Assembly: GCA_902591565.1 (NCBI GenBank)
Contig: CACJBC010000003.1
Span: 22,289-86,288, forward strand
Direction of reading: 5' to 3'
Length of the DNA: 64,000 nucleotides
DNA from: an uncultured SAR86 cluster bacterium
GTDB taxonomy: Bacteria; Pseudomonadota; Gammaproteobacteria; Magnimaribacterales; D2472
Shown here one piece after another: positions 43,906-53,627 of the stretch. The notes under the pieces are model-generated. The model was not told where the DNA came from. It saw only the letters and a program-made list of their open reading frames with translations, and did no database searches. Positions within the stretch are counted from its first letter, which is position 1; every line of letters begins with the position of its first letter. The position numbers and the translations under genes were made by a program.

Positions 43906-45975
43906 TTATTCTACTTTAGAAACAAGTATTTTTTTATTTAAATTAAGGTAATCATTTATGATATTAGCTGACTCTATTAATAAATAGTCTTCTTTAAAAT
44001 CAATATCATTATTTATATTTTCATCTTTTTTGTTTTTTTCGATTAATTCTTCATAGTTTACAAATTTTTTAAGACCAAGACCTTCTCTCCTTTTATTTTC
44101 TATTTGTAGCAGCCATTCTTTTCTTGACTCCATTTCAGACCTTCTAATATCTAGATTAAGACTAAGTAGTTTTTTATCTTTATTTATGTAATATCTATCT
44201 CTTACAGCACCAAGATATTCTAGATTTGGGCTTGTAGTTAATCTTTGAGAATACAAATTTTTTATCTTAATAATTTTATCAGCATCAAAGTCAAACTTTT
44301 TATGTCTGTAAGGTCTAACAGTATCCCATTCCAATGCAGTAGGGTAAGAGCTTTCACCTACAGATTCAATATCCCAAGTAGAAAGAAGCTCTATGTCAGG
44401 CAAAACCCCTCTATTTTGTGTACTAGAACCATCAACGCGGTAATATTTTGATTCTGTAATTTTAACTTGACCTTTTGAAATACTATCTAAGCTTTGCACA
44501 GTTCCTTTACCAAACGTTCTTTGTCCAAGAACAATACCTCTTTTATAGTCTTGAATAGCTCCAGCAACAATTTCGGAAGCAGACGCAGAATAACGATTAA
44601 CCAAAACTGCCATAGGTTTTTTCCAAGCTTGTTCAGTTTTACTCGCACCATAAGGCTGAATATAGCCAGTCTTGTGTTTAACTTGAACCGTTGGACCAGA
44701 AGATATAAACAAACCAACTATTTTATTCGCCTCAATTAATGCACCACCACCATTATTTCTGAGATCTAAAATAACAGCATCAACATCCTTATTATTAAAA
44801 TCTAAAAGAATATCCTCCACATCACTGCTACTACTTCTGTAGTCTGAATCTCTATTTTGATATGCATTAAAGTCAATATAAAAGGAAGGTAAATCTATTA
44901 TTCCAATTTTATTTCCTTCATTTGTTTCTATAATTTTTGATTTGGCAGCCCTATCTTCAAGTTTTATTTCCTCTCTAGTTAAAGTGACTAATTTTCTTGT
45001 ATTATCCGCAGAATCAGAGGATATAAACTCTATTTCAACTTGTGTGCCTGATTTACCTCTTATTAAGTCTACAACTTCGTCTATTCTCCAACCCACAACA
45101 TCAACGTATTCTTTTTCTTCAGAATCTATTTGGCGTATTCGTGTTATTTTATCTTCTGGTAATATTTCTCCTGATTTTTCAGCAGGACCACCAGGAACTA
45201 AGCTAACAATTTTTGTATAGTCATCATCAGCACCTAATAAGGCACCAATGCCCTCTAGCTTAAGACTCATGTTCATATCAAAATCCTCTGCAGATCTTGG
45301 AGATAGATATGCTGAATGAGGATCAAATTGATTAGTTAAAGTGTTTATGGCTATTGAGAAAATATCGTCTTCTTTTTGTTGTTGTATTCTTCTAATTTTA
45401 TTTTTATATCTCTTCAGTAAAACTTTTTTTGGATCATCAGAAAGAGTCTCTGACATTAAAGCCACAAGCAAATCATTTTTAGTTTCATTTCTCCATATAT
45501 TTTTTTGATGATACTCTGATTCAGGCCACTGATTATCTTCATAATAGATGTCAATGAATTCTTCCTTTGTAAAATCAAATGAATCTTCCTCAATAAGTTT
45601 TATTTGATATTCAGAAAAGGTCAAAAGCCTTTCAAAATATAAATTAATGATCAAGTATGCTAAATCTATATCAAAATATTTTTCTGAGTATTTATTCGAT
45701 TCTTCTTGGAATTTTTTTATCTCTGATGAAACAAAATATAATTTATTTTCATCAAGTCTATTTATCAATGCATCTACATAATTACTATTGAAATCTTCTT
45801 TTACAAAGTTTTTTATGTAATGTTCTTTTTTAAGCTTACTAAAAACCTCTTTGCTAAGGTTAACTTTTTCTTCTGTTAGATTTGTAGATATATATTTTTG
45901 GGGTTCATAGCTTGAGTTACCGCACCCAAACAAAGCAAGGCAAACGAAAGACCAGATAAGTTTATTTTTAATCAC
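43906..45975 (-). CDS. prc: carboxy-terminal processing protease (tail-specific protease), probable lipoprotein
   Basis: A 689-residue S41 protease, similar in size to E. coli Prc. The N-terminus carries a lipobox (LALFGC), so it is likely a lipoprotein in the periplasm. A Prc N-terminal helical domain, a PDZ domain (about 225-310) and the peptidase domain follow. The catalytic serine is in RYSASASEIVAGA and the lysine in GQRTFGKGTVQ. It removes C-terminal tails of envelope proteins and controls murein hydrolases. Confidence 0.92.
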   Translation of the reverse strand: MIKNKLIWSFVCLALFGCGNSSYEPQKYISTNLTEEKVNLSKEVFSKLKKEHYIKNFVKEDFNSNYVDALINRLDENKLYFVSSEIKKFQEESNKYSEKYFDIDLAYLIINLYFERLLTFSEYQIKLIEEDSFDFTKEEFIDIYYEDNQWPESEYHQKNIWRNETKNDLLVALMSETLSDDPKKVLLKRYKNKIRRIQQQKEDDIFSIAINTLTNQFDPHSAYLSPRSAEDFDMNMSLKLEGIGALLGADDDYTKIVSLVPGGPAEKSGEILPEDKITRIRQIDSEEKEYVDVVGWRIDEVVDLIRGKSGTQVEIEFISSDSADNTRKLVTLTREEIKLEDRAAKSKIIETNEGNKIGIIDLPSFYIDFNAYQNRDSDYRSSSSDVEDILLDFNNKDVDAVILDLRNNGGGALIEANKIVGLFISSGPTVQVKHKTGYIQPYGASKTEQAWKKPMAVLVNRYSASASEIVAGAIQDYKRGIVLGQRTFGKGTVQSLDSISKGQVKITESKYYRVDGSSTQNRGVLPDIELLSTWDIESVGESSYPTALEWDTVRPYRHKKFDFDADKIIKIKNLYSQRLTTSPNLEYLGAVRDRYYINKDKKLLSLNLDIRRSEMESRKEWLLQIENKRREGLGLKKFVNYEELIEKNKKDENINNDIDFKEDYLLIESANIINDYLNLNKKILVSKVE

Positions 45976-46087
45976 AAGCTTATAAATTATATATTTTTGC
46001 TGTTTTAATGAATTATTATCAGAAGAATATGATGCACACTAGTTGTTAATTATACAAGTATAAAAATCTATCACATTTTTATCCATA

Positions 46088-46093
46088 TATAAT
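46088..46093 (+). promoter_or_regulatory. candidate -10 element of the msrAB fusion gene
   Basis: TATAAT (46088-46093) overlaps the first possible ATG (46092), which argues that translation starts instead at ATG 46104, with a leader of about 4 bases. No convincing -35 is visible. Confidence 0.4.
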
Positions 46094-46103
46094 GTTAGGG
46101 CAC

Positions 46104-47363
46104 ATGAGAAATTTTTTTATATTTTTATTATTAAATACAATCTGCTTTAGATTAGACTCAGATGAGACCAGTACATCTCATTTAGAATCTATTGTCTTAG
46201 GCTCTGGTTGCTTTTGGGGTGCTGAAAAAGGCTATGAATCATTAGATGGAGTTAAAGATGCTGTATCTGGTTATTCAGACGGTAGCGGAATTAGACCTAC
46301 ATATAGAGAAATAACAAAACTTAAAAATAAGTTCAATGAAAATAATTTTGCAGAAGTTGTTGAAGTTACTTTTAATAAAGAAGTTATAAGCTTGAGATCA
46401 TTGCTTGAACATTTTTATGAATCCCATGATCCAACTCAATTTAATCGACAGGGAAATGATATTGGTACTCAATATAGATCAATAATTTTATACACAAAGC
46501 AATCCCAAAAGAAAGTTATTGATGAAACTACAAATGAATTTCAAAAGCTATTGTTAGAAAAAGGGTATGGAGAAATACAGACGAAAATTAAACCTCTAGA
46601 GAAATTTTATGTTGCAGAAGAATATCATCAGGATTACATAAAAAAAAATCCTAATGGTTATTGTCCAGATCACTCAACTGGAGTGGTTTTTGATAAAACC
46701 AATGTAGAGACAATAGATAACTCTTCATTACTTAAAGGCATGTTTATTCTTGTAATAGATTCTCAAGATTATTGTCCATATTGTGAGAAATTTAAAATTG
46801 ATGTTGCAGACGAATATCTAGGAAGTATTCCTATGGTTTTTAGAACAGCAAGCCAATTAAATGATCTAAACATCAAGACGCCTACTTGGGCAACGCCAAC
46901 AATTATTTTTTTAAAAGACGGTAAAGAATTTTTTTCTTATCAAGGCTATATGGATTCAAAATTATTTTATAAAGCACTAGGAAAATTTAAGCTTGGTGAC
47001 TCGGATGTTTATGATGTTGCCTTTAACAAGGGAACAGATGCAAGATTTTGTAAAGAATATCAAATCTTTAAAAATACTCCTGATGGTATTTTTATTGATA
47101 AATTAAGCGGAGTGCCATTATTTGATACAAGAGATAGATTTATTTCGCCTACCGGCTGGTTATCATTTACAGCACCAATTCCAAACTCAACCTATGAAAT
47201 TCCAGACAATTCATATGGGATGAAAAGGACCGAAGTAAAATCATTGTCTAGTGATATACATTTAGGTCATGTTTTTGATGATGGCCCTAACGGTATGCCA
47301 AGGTATTGCATTAATGCAACAGTGCTTGAGTTTATTGCAAGAAATGATTTACAAAATTTATAA
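46104..47363 (+). CDS. exported MsrA-thioredoxin-MsrB fusion, methionine sulfoxide reductase
   Basis: A secreted repair enzyme of about 419 residues that reduces both S- and R-methionine sulfoxide. The order is signal peptide, MsrA (SGCFWGAEKG), a thioredoxin-like domain with a CPYC motif about halfway (residues 228-231 counted from ATG 46092) and MsrB. MsrB carries the catalytic cysteine in RYCINA (406) but lacks the zinc CxxC pairs. The probable resolving cysteine is C320 in RFCKEYQ. Neisserial PilB has the order thioredoxin-MsrA-MsrB, so this arrangement is unusual. The start is ATG 46104 because a -10 element overlaps ATG 46092. Confidence 0.9.
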   Translation: MRNFFIFLLLNTICFRLDSDETSTSHLESIVLGSGCFWGAEKGYESLDGVKDAVSGYSDGSGIRPTYREITKLKNKFNENNFAEVVEVTFNKEVISLRSLLEHFYESHDPTQFNRQGNDIGTQYRSIILYTKQSQKKVIDETTNEFQKLLLEKGYGEIQTKIKPLEKFYVAEEYHQDYIKKNPNGYCPDHSTGVVFDKTNVETIDNSSLLKGMFILVIDSQDYCPYCEKFKIDVADEYLGSIPMVFRTASQLNDLNIKTPTWATPTIIFLKDGKEFFSYQGYMDSKLFYKALGKFKLGDSDVYDVAFNKGTDARFCKEYQIFKNTPDGIFIDKLSGVPLFDTRDRFISPTGWLSFTAPIPNSTYEIPDNSYGMKRTEVKSLSSDIHLGHVFDDGPNGMPRYCINATVLEFIARNDLQNL

Positions 47364-47372
47364 TAATATTCA

Positions 47373-47867
47373 ATGAGTAATTCTGATTTTACAGTACCAG
47401 ATATATGTGACGCATATGGAGATAAGATAGCAATAGGTGATATTTTTCTGACTTCTTACGGCGGCATAGAAAAATTCTTCGGAGAAATTAGAACAGTCGA
47501 TTGTCCTCATAGTAATAGTGTTGTTAAAGAATTAGTCCAAGAAAATGGTGAAGAAAAAGTTCTAGTTATAAATCATTCTGGTGATAAATTATGTTCAATG
47601 GTTGGCGATCAAATTGCTCAAAAAGCTTATGAAAATAATTGGAAAGGTATATTTGTAAATGGTTATATTAGAGATATAGAATTAATCAAGAATATTTCAA
47701 TTGGTGTTTGTGCAAAAAACGCTTTCCCAATGAAGACTGATAAAGCAGTTGGAGTTGGAACTAAGGATACAAGTTTTAAAATTGGTTCAGTTGAAATAAG
47801 TAGCGGAAATTGGATTTATGTTGATGCTAATGGATGGGTTGTAAGCAAAAATAAACTAGAATTTTAA
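47373..47867 (+). CDS. rraA: RraA-family protein
   Basis: A 164-residue protein of the RraA family. E. coli RraA is about 160 residues and inhibits RNase E. DICDAYGDKI, the glycine-rich GDQIAQKAYENNWKGIFVNGYIRD and the GVGTKDTSF stretch fit the family. Many members act instead as HMG/oxaloacetate aldolases, so the regulatory function is not certain. It converges with the acyltransferase gene with a 12-base overlap. Confidence 0.85.
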   Translation: MSNSDFTVPDICDAYGDKIAIGDIFLTSYGGIEKFFGEIRTVDCPHSNSVVKELVQENGEEKVLVINHSGDKLCSMVGDQIAQKAYENNWKGIFVNGYIRDIELIKNISIGVCAKNAFPMKTDKAVGVGTKDTSFKIGSVEISSGNWIYVDANGWVVSKNKLEF

Positions 47868-48740
47868 TTTTTCAATCTCTAAATCTTTTTCTTTCCAAAT
47901 TTCCTCAATCCATTCCTTAAAATCTTTTCTATATTGGTCATCGGTAGAGTAATTTTTATTCTTAAGGTTCTCAGGTATTTCATATTTTTTAACCAATACT
48001 TTTACATCGCGCATATCGCCTTTCAAGAATGCCCAAGCTCCTCTTTTTTTTGACTTATAAACAACTGAGTAGTCAACGAGAACATTTATGTTTGGCATAG
48101 CTGAAAGGGCAGTAGCAATACCGCCGGTTCTTGGTTTTAATAAATTTTTATATGGTGAATTTTGTAATTTATGTTTTGTAGCATTATTTCTAGTTCCCTC
48201 TGCGTAACTAAAAATTGTTGAGGGTGATCTTAAGAATCTTTGGCATGCTTTAACAGTATTTTCATAATCTTTAAATCTTAAATTTGGATTTTTTTCGATT
48301 TGCTCTTTTGAATGCCTATTAACAAAAGGCATGTTTAAGGTTTTGTTAGCTAAAAAAATAAATGGTATCCAGGCCAATTCTTTTTTCATAAAGAATTTTA
48401 GCAGTGGTATTCTATTATGTGCAGCAACTAAAACAATAAATATATCCGCCCACGATTGATGATTGGATACAGCCATATACCAATTATTTTTATCAAACTC
48501 ATTATCATCAAAAACTTGCATAGAATCTTTATGCATGATTTTCATAATAATTTTTAGGCCATATACAGTTATGTCCCCAATAGTATTTGAGATTTTACTT
48601 AATTTAATTTTAAAAGATTTAAATGGGAATATTGCTCTTGGGATATTAATAATGGCCAATGTGCCAAAACCAATTGTTAGCTCAGTAACAATTAAAATAA
48701 ATGTAAAAAATCCTATAAAGGTGGACTTTATGTGATACAT
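47856..48740 (-). CDS. lysophospholipid acyltransferase (PlsC family, YihG-like)
   Basis: A 294-residue membrane protein with one N-terminal hydrophobic segment (about 10-35). The acyltransferase motifs are NHQSWADIF (the HX4D motif), FVNRHSKEQ, YAEGTRNNATKHK (in place of FPEGTR) and the RTGG region. The larger size and the motif detail resemble YihG rather than PlsC itself. It probably attaches an acyl chain to lysophosphatidic acid. Confidence 0.87.
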   Translation of the reverse strand: MYHIKSTFIGFFTFILIVTELTIGFGTLAIINIPRAIFPFKSFKIKLSKISNTIGDITVYGLKIIMKIMHKDSMQVFDDNEFDKNNWYMAVSNHQSWADIFIVLVAAHNRIPLLKFFMKKELAWIPFIFLANKTLNMPFVNRHSKEQIEKNPNLRFKDYENTVKACQRFLRSPSTIFSYAEGTRNNATKHKLQNSPYKNLLKPRTGGIATALSAMPNINVLVDYSVVYKSKKRGAWAFLKGDMRDVKVLVKKYEIPENLKNKNYSTDDQYRKDFKEWIEEIWKEKDLEIEKLKF

Positions 48741-48756
48741 ATATATTTTTTTAAAT

Positions 48757-49896
48757 CTAAAACCCGCTTAGATTAGCATATCTTTCAGTATGATATGTAG
48801 AACTACCAAAAATTTGTTCAGCAACTCTTGATCTTTTTATAAAAAAGCCAAGGTCATATTCATCTGTAACACCAATACCACCATGCATTTGAATTGCTTC
48901 ATTGGATACTAGATGAAGAGTCTCTCCGGCTACTGTTTTAGCAAGACTAGATAACCTTTGGAGTTCATTAGATCGTTCGTCAGCACCATGGACAGCTGCC
49001 ATAACTGCAGACTTGGTAAGCTCAATTTCACAAAACATTGCAGCTGCTCTGTGTTGGAGTGCCTGAAACGTGCCAATTAATACACCAAATTGTTTTCTTT
49101 GTTTAAGATATTCAATCGTTGTTTCAAAGGCAGACTCAGCATTACCTAACATTTCGGCTGAAATAGCTATTCTTCCAATATCAAGAATACTTTCAACTGT
49201 TTCACCACCAGATTCTAGTGCTCCTAAAATATCTTGGTTAGAACATTTAACATCATTAAAATTAATATTTGCATAATTTCGTGAATCAGCCATATCAAGT
49301 TTAGTCTTATCAATACCATCTGCATTTGAATCAATAATAAATAGAGTTAATCCGGTTAGTTCATCAGAATTACCTGATGTTCTTGTAAGCACTATTAATA
49401 CATCAGCACTAGCGCCGTCTATAACAAAAGTTTTTTTACCATTTAAAATATATTTATCATCTTTTTTTTCTGCTGTAAGAGACGTTTTTGATGGATCATG
49501 ATGACTAGACTCATCTACAGCAAGAGCTGTTGTAATTTTCCCATTTAGTATTTTTGGAAGGTATTGTTCTTTTTGTTCCTGTGTTCCAAAATTTGAAATG
49601 GCATATGCACCTAGAACACCTGTTGAAAATAGGGGTGAGGGCGTAAGTGTTTTACCACATTCTTGTAAAATTACGCTTATACCTGCCACGCCAAAGTTAG
49701 AACCACCAAATTCTTCAGGTATTAGTATCCCAGACCACCCTAAATTAACCATTTCTTGCCAAATATCTTTATCCCATAGATTTTGATCATTGCTGTCTCT
49801 GAGCGCTCTAAAATGTGCTACTGGAGTTCTTTCTTGTGCAAAATTTTTAGCTGTATCTCTAAGGAATTCTTGTTCTTCCGTAAGTATTAATTTCAT
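48757..49896 (-). CDS. acyl-CoA dehydrogenase
   Basis: FAD-dependent acyl-CoA dehydrogenase of 379 residues. Features include the N-terminal FLRDTAKNFAQ helix, GWSGILIPEEFGGSNFG, the FAD-binding VDESSHHDPS region and the C-terminal QMHGGIGVTDEYDLGFF signature. It is paired with the acyl-CoA dehydrogenase gene upstream, 19 bases away; such tandem pairs can form a hetero-oligomer acting on unusual acyl-CoAs such as steroid side chains. The substrate is not readable. Confidence 0.9.
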   Translation of the reverse strand: MKLILTEEQEFLRDTAKNFAQERTPVAHFRALRDSNDQNLWDKDIWQEMVNLGWSGILIPEEFGGSNFGVAGISVILQECGKTLTPSPLFSTGVLGAYAISNFGTQEQKEQYLPKILNGKITTALAVDESSHHDPSKTSLTAEKKDDKYILNGKKTFVIDGASADVLIVLTRTSGNSDELTGLTLFIIDSNADGIDKTKLDMADSRNYANINFNDVKCSNQDILGALESGGETVESILDIGRIAISAEMLGNAESAFETTIEYLKQRKQFGVLIGTFQALQHRAAAMFCEIELTKSAVMAAVHGADERSNELQRLSSLAKTVAGETLHLVSNEAIQMHGGIGVTDEYDLGFFIKRSRVAEQIFGSSTYHTERYANLSGF

Positions 49897-49915
49897 ATTA
49901 AATTCCTATTAAAAC

Positions 49916-51106
49916 TCAGCTTGGAAGACCTAATACTCTTTTAGATATAACATTTAGCTGGACTTCAGAAGTGCCACCCTCAATAGAATTTCCTTTTGTT
50001 CTTAACCATGCTCTGGTGAGATTTTTTTCTTCTTTATCAAATTCATCACCATCCCAGGCAACTCCATTTATACCAGTAGCTGCAATCATAAGCTCATGAC
50101 GTTTTTTATTATGTTCTGTTCCGTAAAGTTTAAACATTGATGCAGTTGCACTAGCTTTTCCGCCTTCGTCTCTAGCTCTTTTGAATGTCAATCCAAAAGC
50201 ATGTTCTTTTATTTTGTGTGAAGCTATTTGAGATCGATAAAAACCATTACTTATTTTTCCATTTTCTTCACCAATATATTTTTTTGCAATCGAAACAAGA
50301 TCTCTGCCACTGCCCATACCAGATCCAAGACCAAAGCTTGAGATAAAAGCTCTTTCGTGTTGAAGAAGCGCTTTTGCAATGGCCCAGCCAGCATTGAGTT
50401 GACCTATAAGATTTTCTTTTGGTACTTTAACATCATCAAAAAATGTTTCACAAAAAGGTGATTTTCCAGATATCAGAGTAATTGGCTTTGTGCTAACTCC
50501 TGCTGTTGCCATATCTATTAACAGAAAACTAATACCGTCATGTTTAGGCTCTTTGGGACCAGTCCTTACTAATGCAAATATCCAATCTGCTTTATCTGCA
50601 TATGAGGTCCATACTTTTTGCCCATTAACTAAAAAATGATTACCGTTATCTTCAGCTTTTGTTGAGAGGCTTGCTAAATCAGACCCTGAACCAGGTTCTG
50701 AATAGCCTTGGCACCACCTAATTTCACCTTTTATAATTTTTGGGAGATGTTCTTTTTTTTGTTCTTCTGATCCATATTCTAGTAATACTGGAGCAAGCAT
50801 CCAAATACCAAAACTTAGTAAAGGCTGTTTAGCACCAATAGCAAACATTTCTTGATTAAGAATCGTTAATTGCTCAGCATTCAAGCCACCGCCACCATAT
50901 TCTTTAGGCACTGTTGGCATAGTCCATCCTTTTTCACCCATTCTGTCCAGCCATATTTTAGATTCAGGATTTTTATAGACCGCATTTCTGCCTCCCCAAA
51001 CTTCGTCAACTGGTATGGACGGATCAGCACCACTTCTCATAGATGGAGGACAATTTTTATCCAGCCATTCTTTAACTTCTTTTCTAAATTCTTCTAAGTT
51101 TTGCAT
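49916..51106 (-). CDS. acyl-CoA dehydrogenase
   Basis: Acyl-CoA dehydrogenase of 396 residues. The GWTMPTVPKEYGGGGL region, WCQGYSEPGSGSDLASL, the substrate-site segment VWTSYADKADWIFALVRT and the C-terminal GNSIEGGTSEVQLNVIS signature are present. This variant is typical of the FadE family used on branched or polycyclic acyl-CoAs. It is transcribed before the second dehydrogenase (48757), forming a tandem operon. Confidence 0.9.
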   Translation of the reverse strand: MQNLEEFRKEVKEWLDKNCPPSMRSGADPSIPVDEVWGGRNAVYKNPESKIWLDRMGEKGWTMPTVPKEYGGGGLNAEQLTILNQEMFAIGAKQPLLSFGIWMLAPVLLEYGSEEQKKEHLPKIIKGEIRWCQGYSEPGSGSDLASLSTKAEDNGNHFLVNGQKVWTSYADKADWIFALVRTGPKEPKHDGISFLLIDMATAGVSTKPITLISGKSPFCETFFDDVKVPKENLIGQLNAGWAIAKALLQHERAFISSFGLGSGMGSGRDLVSIAKKYIGEENGKISNGFYRSQIASHKIKEHAFGLTFKRARDEGGKASATASMFKLYGTEHNKKRHELMIAATGINGVAWDGDEFDKEEKNLTRAWLRTKGNSIEGGTSEVQLNVISKRVLGLPS

Positions 51107-51232
51107 TTTATAATATATATATTTTTCGATTGTAAATCATACTATAGCAAACTTGATAGATAGCAAAAATCTAAAATGTTCAAAATTTATCAATGATATC
51201 TATATTCTTATAGCTTGAGCTAATTGAAATAG

Positions 51233-51238
51233 TATAAT
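51233..51238 (+). promoter_or_regulatory. -10 element predicting a leaderless nadK mRNA
   Basis: TATAAT (51233-51238) is followed by 6 bases and the ATG of nadK at 51245, putting the expected transcription start exactly on the start codon. No Shine-Dalgarno or good -35 is visible. Confidence 0.43.
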
Positions 51239-51244
51239 TACGAC

Positions 51245-52108
51245 ATGTTTAAAAATATTGGCATCTATGTGAGAGAAAAATCAGGTGAGGGTATAGACTC
51301 TAGCAGTCTTGACGCGCTAATTTTATCTTTAAAAAAACATACCTCTGATATTTTTATAGATGAAACATCAAAATATAAAAATAATTCTTTAGCTGCATTA
51401 AAGCATGATGAGTTTGTGTCTAAAGTTGACTTGCTTATTGTTTTTGGAGGTGATGGAACGCTCCTTAGATCAGCTAGAAAATACTTTGAATATAATATCC
51501 CTATCCTTGGAATTAATATGGGAACCGTAGGGTTTTTGACTGATGTTAAAACAAAGGACTTTGAATCAATAATAAAAGATGTCATTGATGGTAATTGCGA
51601 GATTGAAGAAAGACATCTTGTTAGAGCTGACTTTGGCAAAAAAACAGCTTACGGTCTAAACGAAATAGTTATTCATTCTGGAGGTTACACTCAATTAATG
51701 AGATACAGATTGTCAGTAAATGATAAAGTTGTTTACGAGCAAAGGTCAGATGGTTTAATAATAGCAACACCAACGGGCTCAACTGCATACGCTTTATCTG
51801 CAGGCGGACCAATTATTCATCCTTCACTAGATGTATGGACTATTTTGCCTATGCTTCCTCAAAGTATTTCTGCCAGGCCTTTTGTTATATCTTCAAATGA
51901 TAGAGTTACAGTCAATCTAATAAGCGGACCTATGAATCAGGCAAAAATTTGCGCCGATGGCCAAGAAGATGAAAATGCTTCATATGCTGAAGATATTGTT
52001 ATATCTAAAATGAATTCTAAGCTTCGTTTAGTTCATCCTCTTAATAATAATTTTTTTGAAGCATGCAGAGAAAAGCTTGGTTGGAGCTTAGATATTTCTA
52101 AAAAATAA
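51245..52108 (+). CDS. nadK: NAD kinase
   Basis: Makes NADP+ from NAD+. The 287 residues match the family. The nucleotide-binding motif LIVFGGDGTLLRSAR is near residues 60-74, and the ATP/NAD site ATPTGSTAYALSAGGPI near 177-193. PILGINMGTVGFLTD is also typical. It precedes the rhomboid gene by 3 bases. Confidence 0.95.
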   Translation: MFKNIGIYVREKSGEGIDSSSLDALILSLKKHTSDIFIDETSKYKNNSLAALKHDEFVSKVDLLIVFGGDGTLLRSARKYFEYNIPILGINMGTVGFLTDVKTKDFESIIKDVIDGNCEIEERHLVRADFGKKTAYGLNEIVIHSGGYTQLMRYRLSVNDKVVYEQRSDGLIIATPTGSTAYALSAGGPIIHPSLDVWTILPMLPQSISARPFVISSNDRVTVNLISGPMNQAKICADGQEDENASYAEDIVISKMNSKLRLVHPLNNNFFEACREKLGWSLDISKK

Positions 52109-52111
52109 TAA

Positions 52112-52747
52112 GTGAATATTAAAAATTTCCACATGCCAATAATATTGATATCAATATTAATTGCTTTTTTATCAAACTATGGAAGTGTCTTAGCTTTCAT
52201 AGAACCTTTTACTTTTACCAAAATTGACTTAGATTCCTATCAAAAAGGCTATGTAAATTTTTATTCTCTAGAGATCACCTATTTTCTTAATAATGAATGG
52301 TGGAGATTAATTACGCCTATGTTTATTCATTTTTCTCTAACTCATTTGGTCTTTAATTGTCTATGGATTTATGTACTCGGCTCAAAAATTGAGTTGAATG
52401 ATGGTTATTTTAAATTTATAAATCTAGTAATTTTTTCATCTATCATTTCAAATTTAGCGCAACATTTTTTTGGAGGATCTGCTCTTTTTGGAGGGCTTTC
52501 AGGGGTTATTTATGGCTTGCTTGGATATTGCATGATAATAGAAATTGATACCAAACAAGAAAGATATGATCTGCCTCCAGCGCTTTATTTATTTATGCTG
52601 ATTTGGTTGTTTCTTGGTTTTCTTGGAATACTAAATTTATTTGGTTTTGGTAATGTTGCAAATTACGCTCATCTTGGCGGGCTTATATCAGGTATAATTT
52701 TTGGCATGATAACTAGATATGTTTTTATTAGAGACATAAATGAATAA
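52112..52747 (+). CDS. rhomboid-family intramembrane protease
   Basis: A polytopic membrane protein of 211 residues. The serine protease motif GGLSGVIYG (active serine) and the histidine in NYAHLGGLISG are conserved, together with WWRLITPMFIHFSLTHLVFN of the L1 loop. The start is GTG at 52112, right after nadK, giving an N-terminal membrane helix as in GlpG. Likely function: cleavage of membrane protein substrates within the bilayer. It overlaps galU by 8 bases. Confidence 0.9.
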   Translation: MNIKNFHMPIILISILIAFLSNYGSVLAFIEPFTFTKIDLDSYQKGYVNFYSLEITYFLNNEWWRLITPMFIHFSLTHLVFNCLWIYVLGSKIELNDGYFKFINLVIFSSIISNLAQHFFGGSALFGGLSGVIYGLLGYCMIIEIDTKQERYDLPPALYLFMLIWLFLGFLGILNLFGFGNVANYAHLGGLISGIIFGMITRYVFIRDINE

Positions 52748-53627
52748 AATAAAAAAAGCAGTTTTGCCAGTTGCTGGTCTTGGCACTAGGTTTCTACCAG
52801 CTTCCAAGGCAACACCTAAAGAGATGTTGCCAATTATTGACAAACCGTTGGTTCAATATGCAGTTGAAGAGGCAATAGAAATTGGCATTGAAGAAATTAT
52901 TTTTATTACAAGTCCATCAAAATATTCAATAAAAAAACATTTTGATTTTAACCAGGCAATCGATAATAAATTGAGGAATTCAGGCAAACAAAAGCTTGCC
53001 GAATTAGCAAATCCTAATATTTTCCATGAAATAGATTTTAGGTACATAAATCAAGATGAGCAAAAAGGTTTAGGACATGCAGTTTTGCTTGCCAAAGAGT
53101 ATATTCAAGATGAGCCATTTGCAGTTCTTCTGCCTGATGATTTATTTTTTTCAGAAATAAGCTGCCTCTCTCAACTCAGTTCAATCTATAGAGATACTGG
53201 CAATTCAGTTATTGCTGTAAATAAAATAGACCCTGATAATATTCATAAATATGGAGTTATTGATCCAGGTAAAATAGAAGGTAGCTACATGGAAATTAAT
53301 AATATTATTGAAAAACCATCAAGAGAAGAGGCTCCTTCAGATATTGCTGTATGTGGGAGATATATATTAAAGAGCACTATCTTTGAATTTTTAGAAAAAA
53401 CTCATGCTGACGGCTCAGACGAAATACAATTAACTGATGCAATAAAATCGATGTTATCTAAAGAAAAAGTTTTAGCCACTATATATGAGGGTGAAAAATT
53501 TGATTGTGGCAGTAAAAAAGGTTTTGTAGAAGCAACTATTGCTATTTCTTTGAGAGATAATGATCTTAAGAATGATATAAAAAGTTACATTCATAACATT
53601 AATGAAGTTAATTCTAAAGATAATTAA
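52740..53627 (+). CDS. galU: UTP--glucose-1-phosphate uridylyltransferase
   Basis: Makes UDP-glucose for glycan and osmolyte synthesis. The protein has 295 residues. The nucleotide-binding motif GLGTRFLPASKATPKEMLP is at the N-terminus, followed by QYAVEEAIE, the LPDDLF metal-binding aspartate pair and GEKFDCGSKKG. UDP-glucose could supply the envelope polysaccharide machinery elsewhere in the window. Confidence 0.95.
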   Translation: MNKIKKAVLPVAGLGTRFLPASKATPKEMLPIIDKPLVQYAVEEAIEIGIEEIIFITSPSKYSIKKHFDFNQAIDNKLRNSGKQKLAELANPNIFHEIDFRYINQDEQKGLGHAVLLAKEYIQDEPFAVLLPDDLFFSEISCLSQLSSIYRDTGNSVIAVNKIDPDNIHKYGVIDPGKIEGSYMEINNIIEKPSREEAPSDIAVCGRYILKSTIFEFLEKTHADGSDEIQLTDAIKSMLSKEKVLATIYEGEKFDCGSKKGFVEATIAISLRDNDLKNDIKSYIHNINEVNSKDN

